Shown: positions 16,561 to 24,468 of the stretch, piece after piece
How the letters are laid out: every line of letters starts with the position of its first letter
Numbering within the stretch: position 1 is the first letter of the stretch
Source: Acidobacteriaceae bacterium
GTDB taxonomy: Bacteria > Acidobacteriota > Terriglobia > Terriglobales > Acidobacteriaceae
Direction of reading: 5' to 3'
DNA length: 39,899 nucleotides
Assembly: GCA_025355505.1 (NCBI GenBank)
Contig: JANXZM010000119.1
Location: 1 to 39,899 of the forward strand
Position numbers and translations under genes: made by a program
Notes under the pieces: generated by a model
The model's database searches: none
What the model saw: only the letters and a program-made list of their open reading frames with translations
Told to the model about the DNA's origin: nothing

Positions 16561-19500
16561 ATGTTTGTCCGTTTTTTTCGCCTGCAAACTTACTCGGCTT
16601 TTTTTCTTTTTACGGTTTTCACTGTTGTTACGCCGCTATGGGCGCAAAAAGACGCCGGAGCCATTGTCGGCCTGGTGCGCGACAGCAGCGGTGCGGTGGT
16701 TACGGGCGCCACGGTCACCGTGGAGGACGTGGATCGCGGCATTCAACTCACCCTCTCCACGAGCGATCAGGGAGAGTATGTCGCCAGCCCGCTCCGGATC
16801 GGCCGTTACAGTGTCACGGTCGAAAAGGAGGGATTCAAGAAGGCGGTTGCTGGCCCGATTCAAGTGAACATCCAGGATCGGGTCGGCGTTAATCTGAAGC
16901 TTCAGCCTGGCATGACAACGGAAGTGGTCACGGTCACCGGCGAGCGTGCGCAGCTCGAAACCGAAACTTCCGAGCTGGGCCAGGTAGTGGACAGCCGGCG
17001 GATCAACGCGCTTCCCTTGAACGGACGCAACTACGCGCAACTCGCTCTTCTCGGCACTGGCGTCGCACCGGCTGAGCCCGGATCGCGCGTCGAAACCACC
17101 TTCGGATTCAGCGCTGGCGGTGCCCGTTCCCTGCAAAACAACTTTCTGCTCGACGGCATCGACAACAATGCGAACCTTGGCGACGTGCTCAACGGATCGG
17201 CATATGTGATCCAGCCCTCGGTAGACGCCATCGCCGAGTTCAAAGTCGAGACCAATTCGTATAGCGCCGAATTCGGCCGCGGCAACGGAGCCATCATGAA
17301 CGCCGTGATCAAATCTGGCACCAACAAGATTCACGGCGATGTGTTTGAGTTTCTGCGGAACGAAAAATTTGATGCCATCAACGCCTTCGACAGCGGCCAG
17401 CAGCCATACAAGCAGAATCAGTTCGGCTTTACGCTGGGCGGGCCGATCATCAAGAACAAAACCTTTTTTTTCGGGGACTACGAAGGCCTACGCATTCGCC
17501 AGGGGCTACCGCAACTGTCCACGGTTCCCACGCAAGACCAAATTGGCGGAGACTTTTCCGCGCTTCTCGACCTGAACACTCCAGCGATCGCCGTCGATAT
17601 GAATGGCAATCCTACCAATCAGAATGCGGTGGACTGCAGCGGCAATCCAACTTATCAGGGAGAGATATTCTACTCGCGGCAGGCACAGCAAAATCGATTC
17701 GACCGAAACCCCAACGGCCTGTGCGGCGTCCCTATCGGAGGCTACGCCCCTGGCGGACTGCCGGCCAACATATTCAACGGCACCAACGGCAGCATCGATC
17801 CGCTGGCGGCACGCTTGGCTGCGCTCTTTCCCCTGCCCAATAGCGGTCTGCCCGGCGGCAATTTTCTATCCGATCCCAAGCGCAGCGAAACCCAAAACAA
17901 GTTCGATGTCCGCCTCGATCATACGTTCAGCGAAAAGGACAATTTCTTCGCCCGCTTCAGCTACGGCAAAGACAACACTTTCTTGCCCTCGCCTTTCAAC
18001 AACGTGCTTGACGGCGGCAGCTTTCAGGATGGCTACAGCGAAAACTCAGCCCGCGGCCTGGCCGCCAGCGAGGTCCACACTTTTCGCAACAACCTGATCA
18101 ACGAATTTCGTTTCGGCTTCAACCACCTCAACTCCCACCGCTTCAATCTGAACTACAACGTTGACGTGTCGAAGCAACTCGACTTTCCCGGAGTTCCCTT
18201 CGGGCCGAACATCGGCGGCCTGCCTTCCATTGGCTTTGCCGATGGCACAACAGCCATTGGCAGTTCCGGATATCTGCCGTCGCTCGAAAAGCAGCACAGC
18301 TACGTTCTTACCGACAACTTGAGCTGGACCCGAGGCCGCCACGCCGTAAAATTTGGCGCCGAACTTCGCTTCGAACAATTCACCATATTCCAGCCGGCCT
18401 CTCCTCGTGGCGACATGAGCTTCGGCAGCGACTTCACCGACAATCCCGCCTCCCCGGGATCTGGCGGCGAGTCGATCGCGACCTTCCTGCTCGGTATTCC
18501 TGACGGCGGAGATATCACCAGCCTGCATAACGTTGACTACCGCCGGCAGATTTACGCGGTCTATGGTATTGACGACATCAAAGTAACTCCGCGGCTCACA
18601 CTGAACTTAGGTCTGCGTTACGAACTCTTCACTACCATCAAAGAGGCGAACGACCAGGCCGCGACGTTTGATTTCAACTCGCTCTCGTTGATCGTTCCCC
18701 GCGGACAGAACCAGCCATTGACAGCCACGCTCGCCACCGAGCTCAATGTTCAGCGCAACGGTTCCCGCGGACTGATCAGTCCCGATCTCAATAATTTCGC
18801 ACCGCGCATTGGGCTCGCCTACCAACTGTCCGACAAGCTGGTCCTCCGCGGCGGGTACGGCATCTTCTATGGCGGACAGGAAAACGGCCCATTCTCCAAC
18901 CCGAGTCCCGGCTTCAATCCTCCGTACTTTGACTCGCAGAATTTCTCCCCGTTCTGCAGCGCGGCATCCGCAAATTCTGATAGTGGCCAGCTCGACTGCT
19001 CGATCTCGGCCACGAACTCTGGCTTGCCGCTGAACGTCCTGAAGGATGGTTTTCCCGCCGGTTCGCTCACCGATCCGAACACGCCGAACCTCTACTCCCT
19101 CGATCCGCACCTGGTCACACCTTACACGCAGCAGTGGCACATGGGTCTCGAGTATCAGTTGCCCCACGACACCGTTCTCGAAGTTTCCTACGGAGGCTCT
19201 CGTGGATTGAAACTCTTCGCTTTCTACAATGGCAACCAAGCCGTTCCTACCGCGAACGCAACGGACGCGACCGCGCCGCGGCGTCCTGCCCACAATGCCG
19301 CCCCTGACGCTTCCGGTTCCTGCACTTTGGCGACCCCCGACAACTGCAATCCGGCGCTCGATACCGGCATCGGCACGTTCCGTTCGAATACACAATCGAA
19401 CTACAACTCGCTGCAAGTTCGCCTCGAAAAGCGCTTCTCGCATGGACTCCAGTACGAAGCGGCGTACACCTTCTCGCACGCCCTAGACAACGCTTCAAGC

Positions 19501-20199
19501 GCCAGCCTCGGCTCGGTGAACAACGGAGATTTTCAAGACCAGCGATTCCCCAACGCCAACTACAGCAATGCTGATTTCGACGTGCGCCACCGCTTCGTTT
19601 TCAGCTATGTTTACGATTTGCCCTTTGGCCGCGGACGCATGTTTGCCAAAAACGCTTCCGGCGTCGTGAATCAGATTCTCGGCAACTGGCAAATGACCGG
19701 CGTCTTTTCCGCCGCCACCGGCAATTACTACACCGCGACTGACATCGTTTCGGTCGCCAATGCCGATTGCGGCGGCACCGTCGGCTTTAATTGCGCCCGC
19801 CCCAACCTGGTCGGCAATCCGAACGCCACGCCCTGCGTTCCGGGGACGCTGTTCAACACCTGCGCGTTTGTACACAACGATGTCCAGGGAACGTTCGGCA
19901 ATGCGGGTCGCAACATTATCCAGGGCCCTGGATACAAAACTTGGGACACCTCTCTGGTCAAACAGTTTCCGATTCGCGAGCAAATGCACCTTGAATTCCG
20001 CGCGGAATTTTTCAACATCCTCAACCATGTGAATTATTTGTTTGGACAGTTTGGCGGGATCAGCGCCGAGCCAACGCCCCTGGAACTTGATCCGAATAAC
20101 ATTAATACTGCGACGAACCCTCAAGCGAGCAGTTTCGGATATCCGCTGGCGTCGCGCGCGCCACGGCAGATTCAATTCGCGCTGAAGTTTTATTTCTGA
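16561..20199 (+). CDS. TonB-dependent receptor, Oar-like, with carboxypeptidase-regulatory domain
   Basis: 1212 aa. The ATG at 16561 is preferred over the open frame to 16453: AGGAG is 7 bases upstream and it begins a clean signal peptide (hydrophobic stretch ending TPLWAQ). Then come a carboxypeptidase-regulatory-like beta-sandwich (AGAIVGLVRDSSGAVVTGAT, about 30-110), a plug domain (INALPLNGRNYAQLAL; FLLDGIDNNANLGD) and a long outer-membrane beta-barrel ending in LKFYF with the terminal aromatic residue. This is the receptor type expanded in acidobacteria and thought to import large substrates. Being divergent from a clan-D glycosidase lipoprotein suggests a glycan uptake pair (inference). 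No SusD, ExbB/D or TonB genes are adjacent. Confidence 0.9.
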   Translation: MFVRFFRLQTYSAFFLFTVFTVVTPLWAQKDAGAIVGLVRDSSGAVVTGATVTVEDVDRGIQLTLSTSDQGEYVASPLRIGRYSVTVEKEGFKKAVAGPIQVNIQDRVGVNLKLQPGMTTEVVTVTGERAQLETETSELGQVVDSRRINALPLNGRNYAQLALLGTGVAPAEPGSRVETTFGFSAGGARSLQNNFLLDGIDNNANLGDVLNGSAYVIQPSVDAIAEFKVETNSYSAEFGRGNGAIMNAVIKSGTNKIHGDVFEFLRNEKFDAINAFDSGQQPYKQNQFGFTLGGPIIKNKTFFFGDYEGLRIRQGLPQLSTVPTQDQIGGDFSALLDLNTPAIAVDMNGNPTNQNAVDCSGNPTYQGEIFYSRQAQQNRFDRNPNGLCGVPIGGYAPGGLPANIFNGTNGSIDPLAARLAALFPLPNSGLPGGNFLSDPKRSETQNKFDVRLDHTFSEKDNFFARFSYGKDNTFLPSPFNNVLDGGSFQDGYSENSARGLAASEVHTFRNNLINEFRFGFNHLNSHRFNLNYNVDVSKQLDFPGVPFGPNIGGLPSIGFADGTTAIGSSGYLPSLEKQHSYVLTDNLSWTRGRHAVKFGAELRFEQFTIFQPASPRGDMSFGSDFTDNPASPGSGGESIATFLLGIPDGGDITSLHNVDYRRQIYAVYGIDDIKVTPRLTLNLGLRYELFTTIKEANDQAATFDFNSLSLIVPRGQNQPLTATLATELNVQRNGSRGLISPDLNNFAPRIGLAYQLSDKLVLRGGYGIFYGGQENGPFSNPSPGFNPPYFDSQNFSPFCSAASANSDSGQLDCSISATNSGLPLNVLKDGFPAGSLTDPNTPNLYSLDPHLVTPYTQQWHMGLEYQLPHDTVLEVSYGGSRGLKLFAFYNGNQAVPTANATDATAPRRPAHNAAPDASGSCTLATPDNCNPALDTGIGTFRSNTQSNYNSLQVRLEKRFSHGLQYEAAYTFSHALDNASSASLGSVNNGDFQDQRFPNANYSNADFDVRHRFVFSYVYDLPFGRGRMFAKNASGVVNQILGNWQMTGVFSAATGNYYTATDIVSVANADCGGTVGFNCARPNLVGNPNATPCVPGTLFNTCAFVHNDVQGTFGNAGRNIIQGPGYKTWDTSLVKQFPIREQMHLEFRAEFFNILNHVNYLFGQFGGISAEPTPLELDPNNINTATNPQASSFGYPLASRAPRQIQFALKFYF

Positions 20200-20221
20200 C
20201 GCGGAGCCACGGACAGAAACG

Positions 20222-20290
20222 TCCACCACGAAGATACTGAATCACGGGGAATTCCTAAAGCAGTCCTCGGTGACTCCGTGGTGGATTTTT
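20222..20290. terminator. Possible terminator between the TonB receptor gene and citF
   Basis: TCCACCAC (20222-20229) pairs with GTGGTGGA (20278-20285), followed at once by TTTTT. The loop of 48 bases is long for an intrinsic terminator, so this is tentative. It lies in the 151-base gap between convergent genes. Confidence 0.35.
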
Positions 20291-20350
20291 ATCGTAAGGC
20301 CGGGAGCTAATCCGTCAGCCGAAGGGACGCGCGTCGTTTGACCGGACTTT

Positions 20351-21910
20351 CTAGCTGACTTGCCACACCGTATCCAGAACCGTGCCATCCACCCACTTCA
20401 CCACCGCGCACGGTCGATCGCCCAACTTCGGCCGCACCGGCTTGCCACAAATTTTCTCGACTTCCGCCTTGATGTCCTGAATTGGACGAACTGGCAGGTT
20501 CGATCCCTTGACCGCATCGAGCAGGTCCATGCGTCGCGGATTGATCGCAATTCCGCGCTCGGTCACGACCACGTCAATCATCTCGCCCGGCCCCGTCATT
20601 GTCGTGACCTCGTCCACGATCACGGGAATGCGATCGCGGAATGAAGGCAGCGCAAGAACGGTGCACCCCGCAAACAGGCAGTTCTGCCATCCGCCAATAC
20701 CGTGCAGCAATCGCCCATCGGAGTGCGTCACCACGTTGGCGTTGAAGTTCACGTCAACTTCCGTCGCACCCAGGACCACGGCATCGACCAGCGAGGCGAA
20801 GTTTCCCTTACCGTGATAGTTGTACGAAATGAACGGCGAAGTGGCCACATGCCGCGGATCGTTCGCCATCGATTTCACGCCGTCAAGATCAAACGTCTGT
20901 CCATCCAGGATGTAATCCGTCAGCCCTTCTTGCAGCAACTCGACCAGAACTTTCGTCGATCCACCGCGAACAAACCGCGCCTTGACTCCATCCTGCTTCA
21001 TCATCAGTTTCAGATACTGCACGAATGCCAGCGCGATTCCACCCGCTCCCGCCTGAAACGAAAATCCGTTCTTCATGATTCCGGCTGCCCGCAGAAACTG
21101 GGCAACCAACTCCGCAATCCGCAGCCGGTCCGGCGAACGCGTAATCTGCGTCGTGCCGGAAACAATCTTCGCCGGGTCGCCAATCGTTTCCACTTCCACC
21201 ACAAAGTCCACGTTGTTGCCCTGAATCTGCCAGGGCACACAAGGAAATCGCACGAGGTTATCGGTGACCACAATGACGCGATCAGCATACGTCGAATCCG
21301 CCAGCGCAAAACCCAGCGAGCCACAGGCCGACTTGCCATGCGAGCCATCCGCGTTCCCGAAAAAATCGGCGGTCGGCGCCGCAATCACTGCGACATCAAC
21401 GTGAACTTCTCCGTCCTGGATCGCCTGGTAGCGACCACCATGCGAACGCAGCACACCCATGCCGCGCATCTTCCCCTGCGTGCAGTAGTCGCCCAGGGGC
21501 CCGTTCATCGAGCCCTCGATGTGATGGATCACGCCTTTCTCCATCAGTTCAATCGCACTCTTCTGCGAAGGAAACGACGCGCTCGGAAACCACATCAGAT
21601 CTTTAACGCCAATCCTGGCAGCCGCGTCCAGCGCCATCAGCGCCACTTTATCGCCGTCGCGCAGATGATGATGGGTCGAGATCACCATCCCGTCGCGCAG
21701 CCCGCACTTGCGCAGCGCCGTCTCCAGGTCGGCCACCCGCTTATCGCCACTATCTGGATAATCTTTATTGGAGCAGATTGCGGGCGCCGCTTTTCGCGCG
21801 CGCGGCTGATATTTTCCTGCGCCCAGAAACGGAATCTGCGGCTTGCCATTCACCATCGTCGGCACGGCACGCCCTACCGCGTTATGCGCCAGTTCTACTC
21901 GCTCACTCAC
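20351..21910 (-). CDS. citF: Citrate lyase alpha subunit (acyl-ACP:citrate acyltransferase)
   Basis: 519 aa, the full CitF length. CitF swaps citrate for acetate on the acyl carrier subunit. Recognisable stretches include GAGKYQPRARKAAP, ISTHHHLRDGD, MWFPSASFPS, EGSMNGPLGDY, FQAGAGGIALAF, ATEVDVNFNANVVTHSDG, GIGGWQNC and RGIAINPRRMDLL. Its ATG overlaps the stop of the upstream CitD-CitE fusion gene by 4 bases (ATGA), so the two are translationally coupled. It is the last gene of the minus-strand block. The closely related citramalate lyase uses the same subunit types, so substrate identity (citrate or a substituted citrate/malate) is not settled by sequence. No citC, citX or citG is seen in the window. 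Confidence 0.88.
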   Translation of the reverse strand: MSERVELAHNAVGRAVPTMVNGKPQIPFLGAGKYQPRARKAAPAICSNKDYPDSGDKRVADLETALRKCGLRDGMVISTHHHLRDGDKVALMALDAAARIGVKDLMWFPSASFPSQKSAIELMEKGVIHHIEGSMNGPLGDYCTQGKMRGMGVLRSHGGRYQAIQDGEVHVDVAVIAAPTADFFGNADGSHGKSACGSLGFALADSTYADRVIVVTDNLVRFPCVPWQIQGNNVDFVVEVETIGDPAKIVSGTTQITRSPDRLRIAELVAQFLRAAGIMKNGFSFQAGAGGIALAFVQYLKLMMKQDGVKARFVRGGSTKVLVELLQEGLTDYILDGQTFDLDGVKSMANDPRHVATSPFISYNYHGKGNFASLVDAVVLGATEVDVNFNANVVTHSDGRLLHGIGGWQNCLFAGCTVLALPSFRDRIPVIVDEVTTMTGPGEMIDVVVTERGIAINPRRMDLLDAVKGSNLPVRPIQDIKAEVEKICGKPVRPKLGDRPCAVVKWVDGTVLDTVWQVS

Positions 21911-23121
21911 GAAATCACTCCCATCGCCTTCGCCCGCTCCACCAGCTTCAGCGCCCGCTGCACAACCGGTGGATCGATCATCTTCGAACCCAGACTCACT
22001 ACGGACAATCCCTTGTTCTGCGCTTCCTCAAAAGCAGTAACCACCTTTCGAGCTTTTTCGATCTCGACTGCGGTTGGCTGAAACGCCTCGTGGATCACCC
22101 GGATCTGCCCGGGATGGATGCAGCCCATGCCTTCGAATCCCGCCGCCCGTGAGGCTTCTCCCCATCGCCGCAGACCGTCCATGTCGGCGACATCGCTGAA
22201 GACCGAGTCAATCGCCTGCACCCCCGCGGCGCGCGCCGCATTCACCACGCGCGATCGCGCATATTGCGACTCATGCCCTTCCGCGGTCTTCACCACGCCC
22301 AGATCGGACGTGTAATCCTCAAGCCCAATCGTCAGCGCCGCCACGTTTTCGCTCGCCGTCGCGACGGCGAATGCGTTCTCGATCCCCAGCGCCGACTCCA
22401 GAATCGGCATGATCCAGATCGATCGGATAATTCCGTTGCGCGCCTTGATCTCGCCGATCATGCGATCCACTTCCCTCACCTGTTCGGGCTCCTCGACCTT
22501 CGGAATCAGAATCAGGTCCGGACTCTCGCCCACCACTTCCGCCAGATCTTCGAGCCCCAGCGGCAACTGGTTAATACGCACCATGCGCTCACACGATCCA
22601 AAATCGACTGTCCGCAATGTGTTTCGGACCAGGATGCGAGCGGCATCTTTCTCTCCGCGATGCACCGAATCTTCTAAATCGAGAATCACGGCATCCGGTC
22701 CATGCAATGAGGCGTTGATGTAGTACTTCGGTTCGGAGCCCGGCAGATACAAACGCGATCGACGAAGCCGGTCTTTTTGCGACGGCGCCCTTAGCGGATG
22801 CTGCTGCGGCAGCGAGCGTTTGCCAAGCGCGATCCCTGCGCGCCGTGCCGCGGCCTCGATGCGAGCCGCGATAATAAATGGCAGTGCGCCTTCATCATGA
22901 ATCGCAACCCGCGCGTGCTTCACTCCGAGTTCGCCCAGAACTTCTCGGGTCTGTTCCAGGATCGCCGTGCCGTAATAGGGCGCAACCCGCGACTCCAGTG
23001 AGATCTCGACCCCGCCACTGTCCCGCGCCTCAAAGCCGACGTGCACATCCGACCGAACTTCTTTGCCCCAATGGCCTGCCTCGGCAAAACGCGGGGACGC
23101 AGTCTCGACAGCGCTGCTCAT
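21907..23121 (-). CDS. Fused citrate lyase gamma (CitD-like ACP) and beta (CitE) subunits
   Basis: 404 aa. Residues ~14-98 match CitD: AGHWGKEVRSDVHVGF aligns with the CitD motif around the serine that carries the phosphoribosyl-dephospho-CoA arm (candidate Ser24), and SRVAPYYGTAILEQTREVLGEL and HDEGALPFIIAARIEAA follow the CitD pattern. Residues ~119-404 are CitE: SRLYLPGSEPKYY, DAVILDLEDSV (Mg2+ ligands), IPKVEEPEQV, IMPILESALGIENA, GLEDYTSDLG and CIHPGQIRVIHEAF. Normally citD and citE are separate adjacent genes; here there is no stop or start between them. The fusion keeps the ACP arm permanently attached to the lyase. GAGGAA lies 5 bases before the ATG. Confidence 0.82.
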   Translation of the reverse strand: MSSAVETASPRFAEAGHWGKEVRSDVHVGFEARDSGGVEISLESRVAPYYGTAILEQTREVLGELGVKHARVAIHDEGALPFIIAARIEAAARRAGIALGKRSLPQQHPLRAPSQKDRLRRSRLYLPGSEPKYYINASLHGPDAVILDLEDSVHRGEKDAARILVRNTLRTVDFGSCERMVRINQLPLGLEDLAEVVGESPDLILIPKVEEPEQVREVDRMIGEIKARNGIIRSIWIMPILESALGIENAFAVATASENVAALTIGLEDYTSDLGVVKTAEGHESQYARSRVVNAARAAGVQAIDSVFSDVADMDGLRRWGEASRAAGFEGMGCIHPGQIRVIHEAFQPTAVEIEKARKVVTAFEEAQNKGLSVVSLGSKMIDPPVVQRALKLVERAKAMGVIS

Positions 23122-23143
23122 AATTTCCTCAAGAACTCACAGG

Positions 23144-24331
23144 TTATTTCAGTTTCTCCAAAATTGCGTCCGTCATCTTCATCGTCGAAGCCGCACCCTC
23201 ACTGATCGCTTTCGGACCACCCGTAAATCGCATCATATCGTAAGTCCGGACCTTCCCTTCGCGCACAACGTCCGTTATCGCCTTGCGAATGCGATTGGCG
23301 TTCTCGTCTTCGCCGACATGATCGAGCATCATCGCCGCCGAAAGAATCATCGCAATGGGATTCACGATAGGCGGATTCAGCTCGGCATACTTCGGCGCCG
23401 ACCCGTGTGTCGGCTCGAAGACTGCCACGTCATCCCCAATGTTGCCGGACGCCGCGAATCCCAGCCCACCCACCAGTCCCGCAAACGCGTCCGAAAGAAT
23501 GTCGCCGAAAAGATTCGAGGAAACAACTACCTTGTACTCCTCGGGGTTTTTGTTCAGCCACATCAGTTGCGCGTCAATGTTCGTCGACCAAAGCGCAATT
23601 CCCGGATAATTTGTCGCCACCTCTTTTGCCACTTCTTCCATCATGCCCGAAGTCTCGCGCACCACATTTGGCTTCTCGCAAATTGTCACGCCCTGGAACC
23701 CACGCTTCTTCGCATATTCGAAAGCCGCGGTCACGATGCGCTGGGCCGCCTTCCGAGTAATGATGCGGCAACTCACCGCGATCTCCGGTCCGGGCACGCT
23801 GGCAAAAGCCTTGAACCGGGGATGGCTGTTCAGCGCCGCGCGCACGTTATCAGGAGGATTTGTCCACTCCACGCCTGCGTACATGCCCTCTGTGCCCTGC
23901 CGGAATACCGTGGTGTCGATCTGGGGCTCGTCGTAACCGCCATCCGGTTTCTTGCGAATGTAATTCAACGGATTGCCAATGAACCCGACGCACGGCCGCA
24001 TGCAAATATCAAGATTGAATTTCTGCCGCATGGTCACGATTGGCGAGTAATAAACATAACCCTTCCCTTGCAGCTCGGGCTTAAGCTCCGCCTGCGCCGC
24101 CTTATTCGGCTTCGAAGTAATCGCGCCAAACAAACCCAGCTTATGCTTGGTTAGTAACTCGATCGTTCGATCCGGCAACGCATTGCCCTCCGCGCACCAG
24201 CAGTCCCATCCGATATCGGCATGAATGTACTCAGCGTCAAAGCCGACCGCTTTCAAAACCCGCAATGACTCCGGCAGGACTTGATTTCCGATGCCGTCTC
24301 CCGGCATGGTGATGACTGTGTGTTTCGCCAT
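23144..24331 (-). CDS. Isocitrate/homoisocitrate/isopropylmalate dehydrogenase family protein
   Basis: 395 aa, a beta-decarboxylating NAD(P)-dependent dehydrogenase. Motifs: TMPGDGIGNQVLPE (9-21), the substrate loop SPIVTMRQKFNLDICMRP (96-113), FRQGTEGMYAGVEW (143-156), the metal-binding NLFGDILSDAFAG, and FEPTHGSAPKYA in the nucleotide site. The SPIV-x-x-R substrate loop resembles homoisocitrate dehydrogenases (LYS12 type) more than the SxN motif of standard isocitrate dehydrogenase, so the substrate is open. A strong AAGGAG stands before the ATG. It lies 22 bases upstream of the citDE gene and downstream of the aconitase-like gene, matching consecutive reactions. The 137-base gap behind it holds a small CAGGAT/ATCCTG hairpin and no gene. 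Confidence 0.8.
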   Translation of the reverse strand: MAKHTVITMPGDGIGNQVLPESLRVLKAVGFDAEYIHADIGWDCWCAEGNALPDRTIELLTKHKLGLFGAITSKPNKAAQAELKPELQGKGYVYYSPIVTMRQKFNLDICMRPCVGFIGNPLNYIRKKPDGGYDEPQIDTTVFRQGTEGMYAGVEWTNPPDNVRAALNSHPRFKAFASVPGPEIAVSCRIITRKAAQRIVTAAFEYAKKRGFQGVTICEKPNVVRETSGMMEEVAKEVATNYPGIALWSTNIDAQLMWLNKNPEEYKVVVSSNLFGDILSDAFAGLVGGLGFAASGNIGDDVAVFEPTHGSAPKYAELNPPIVNPIAMILSAAMMLDHVGEDENANRIRKAITDVVREGKVRTYDMMRFTGGPKAISEGAASTMKMTDAILEKLK

Positions 24332-24468
24332 AATTGCTCCTTAGATCAAAACTGTTCACCGTCGAGACGCAGAGTGCGCTGAAAACAACTAAACAGGATT
24401 GTCATCCTGGGCAAAGCGAAAACCCTGCTTTGTCTCAACGTCCTTCGGCGTCTCGGCGGCAAGGAAAT

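Noticed and set aside
20702-22081. 459-codon plus-strand frame
   Set aside because: Antisense to citF and citDE, with composition typical of a shadow frame (Arg/His rich) and no recognisable motif.
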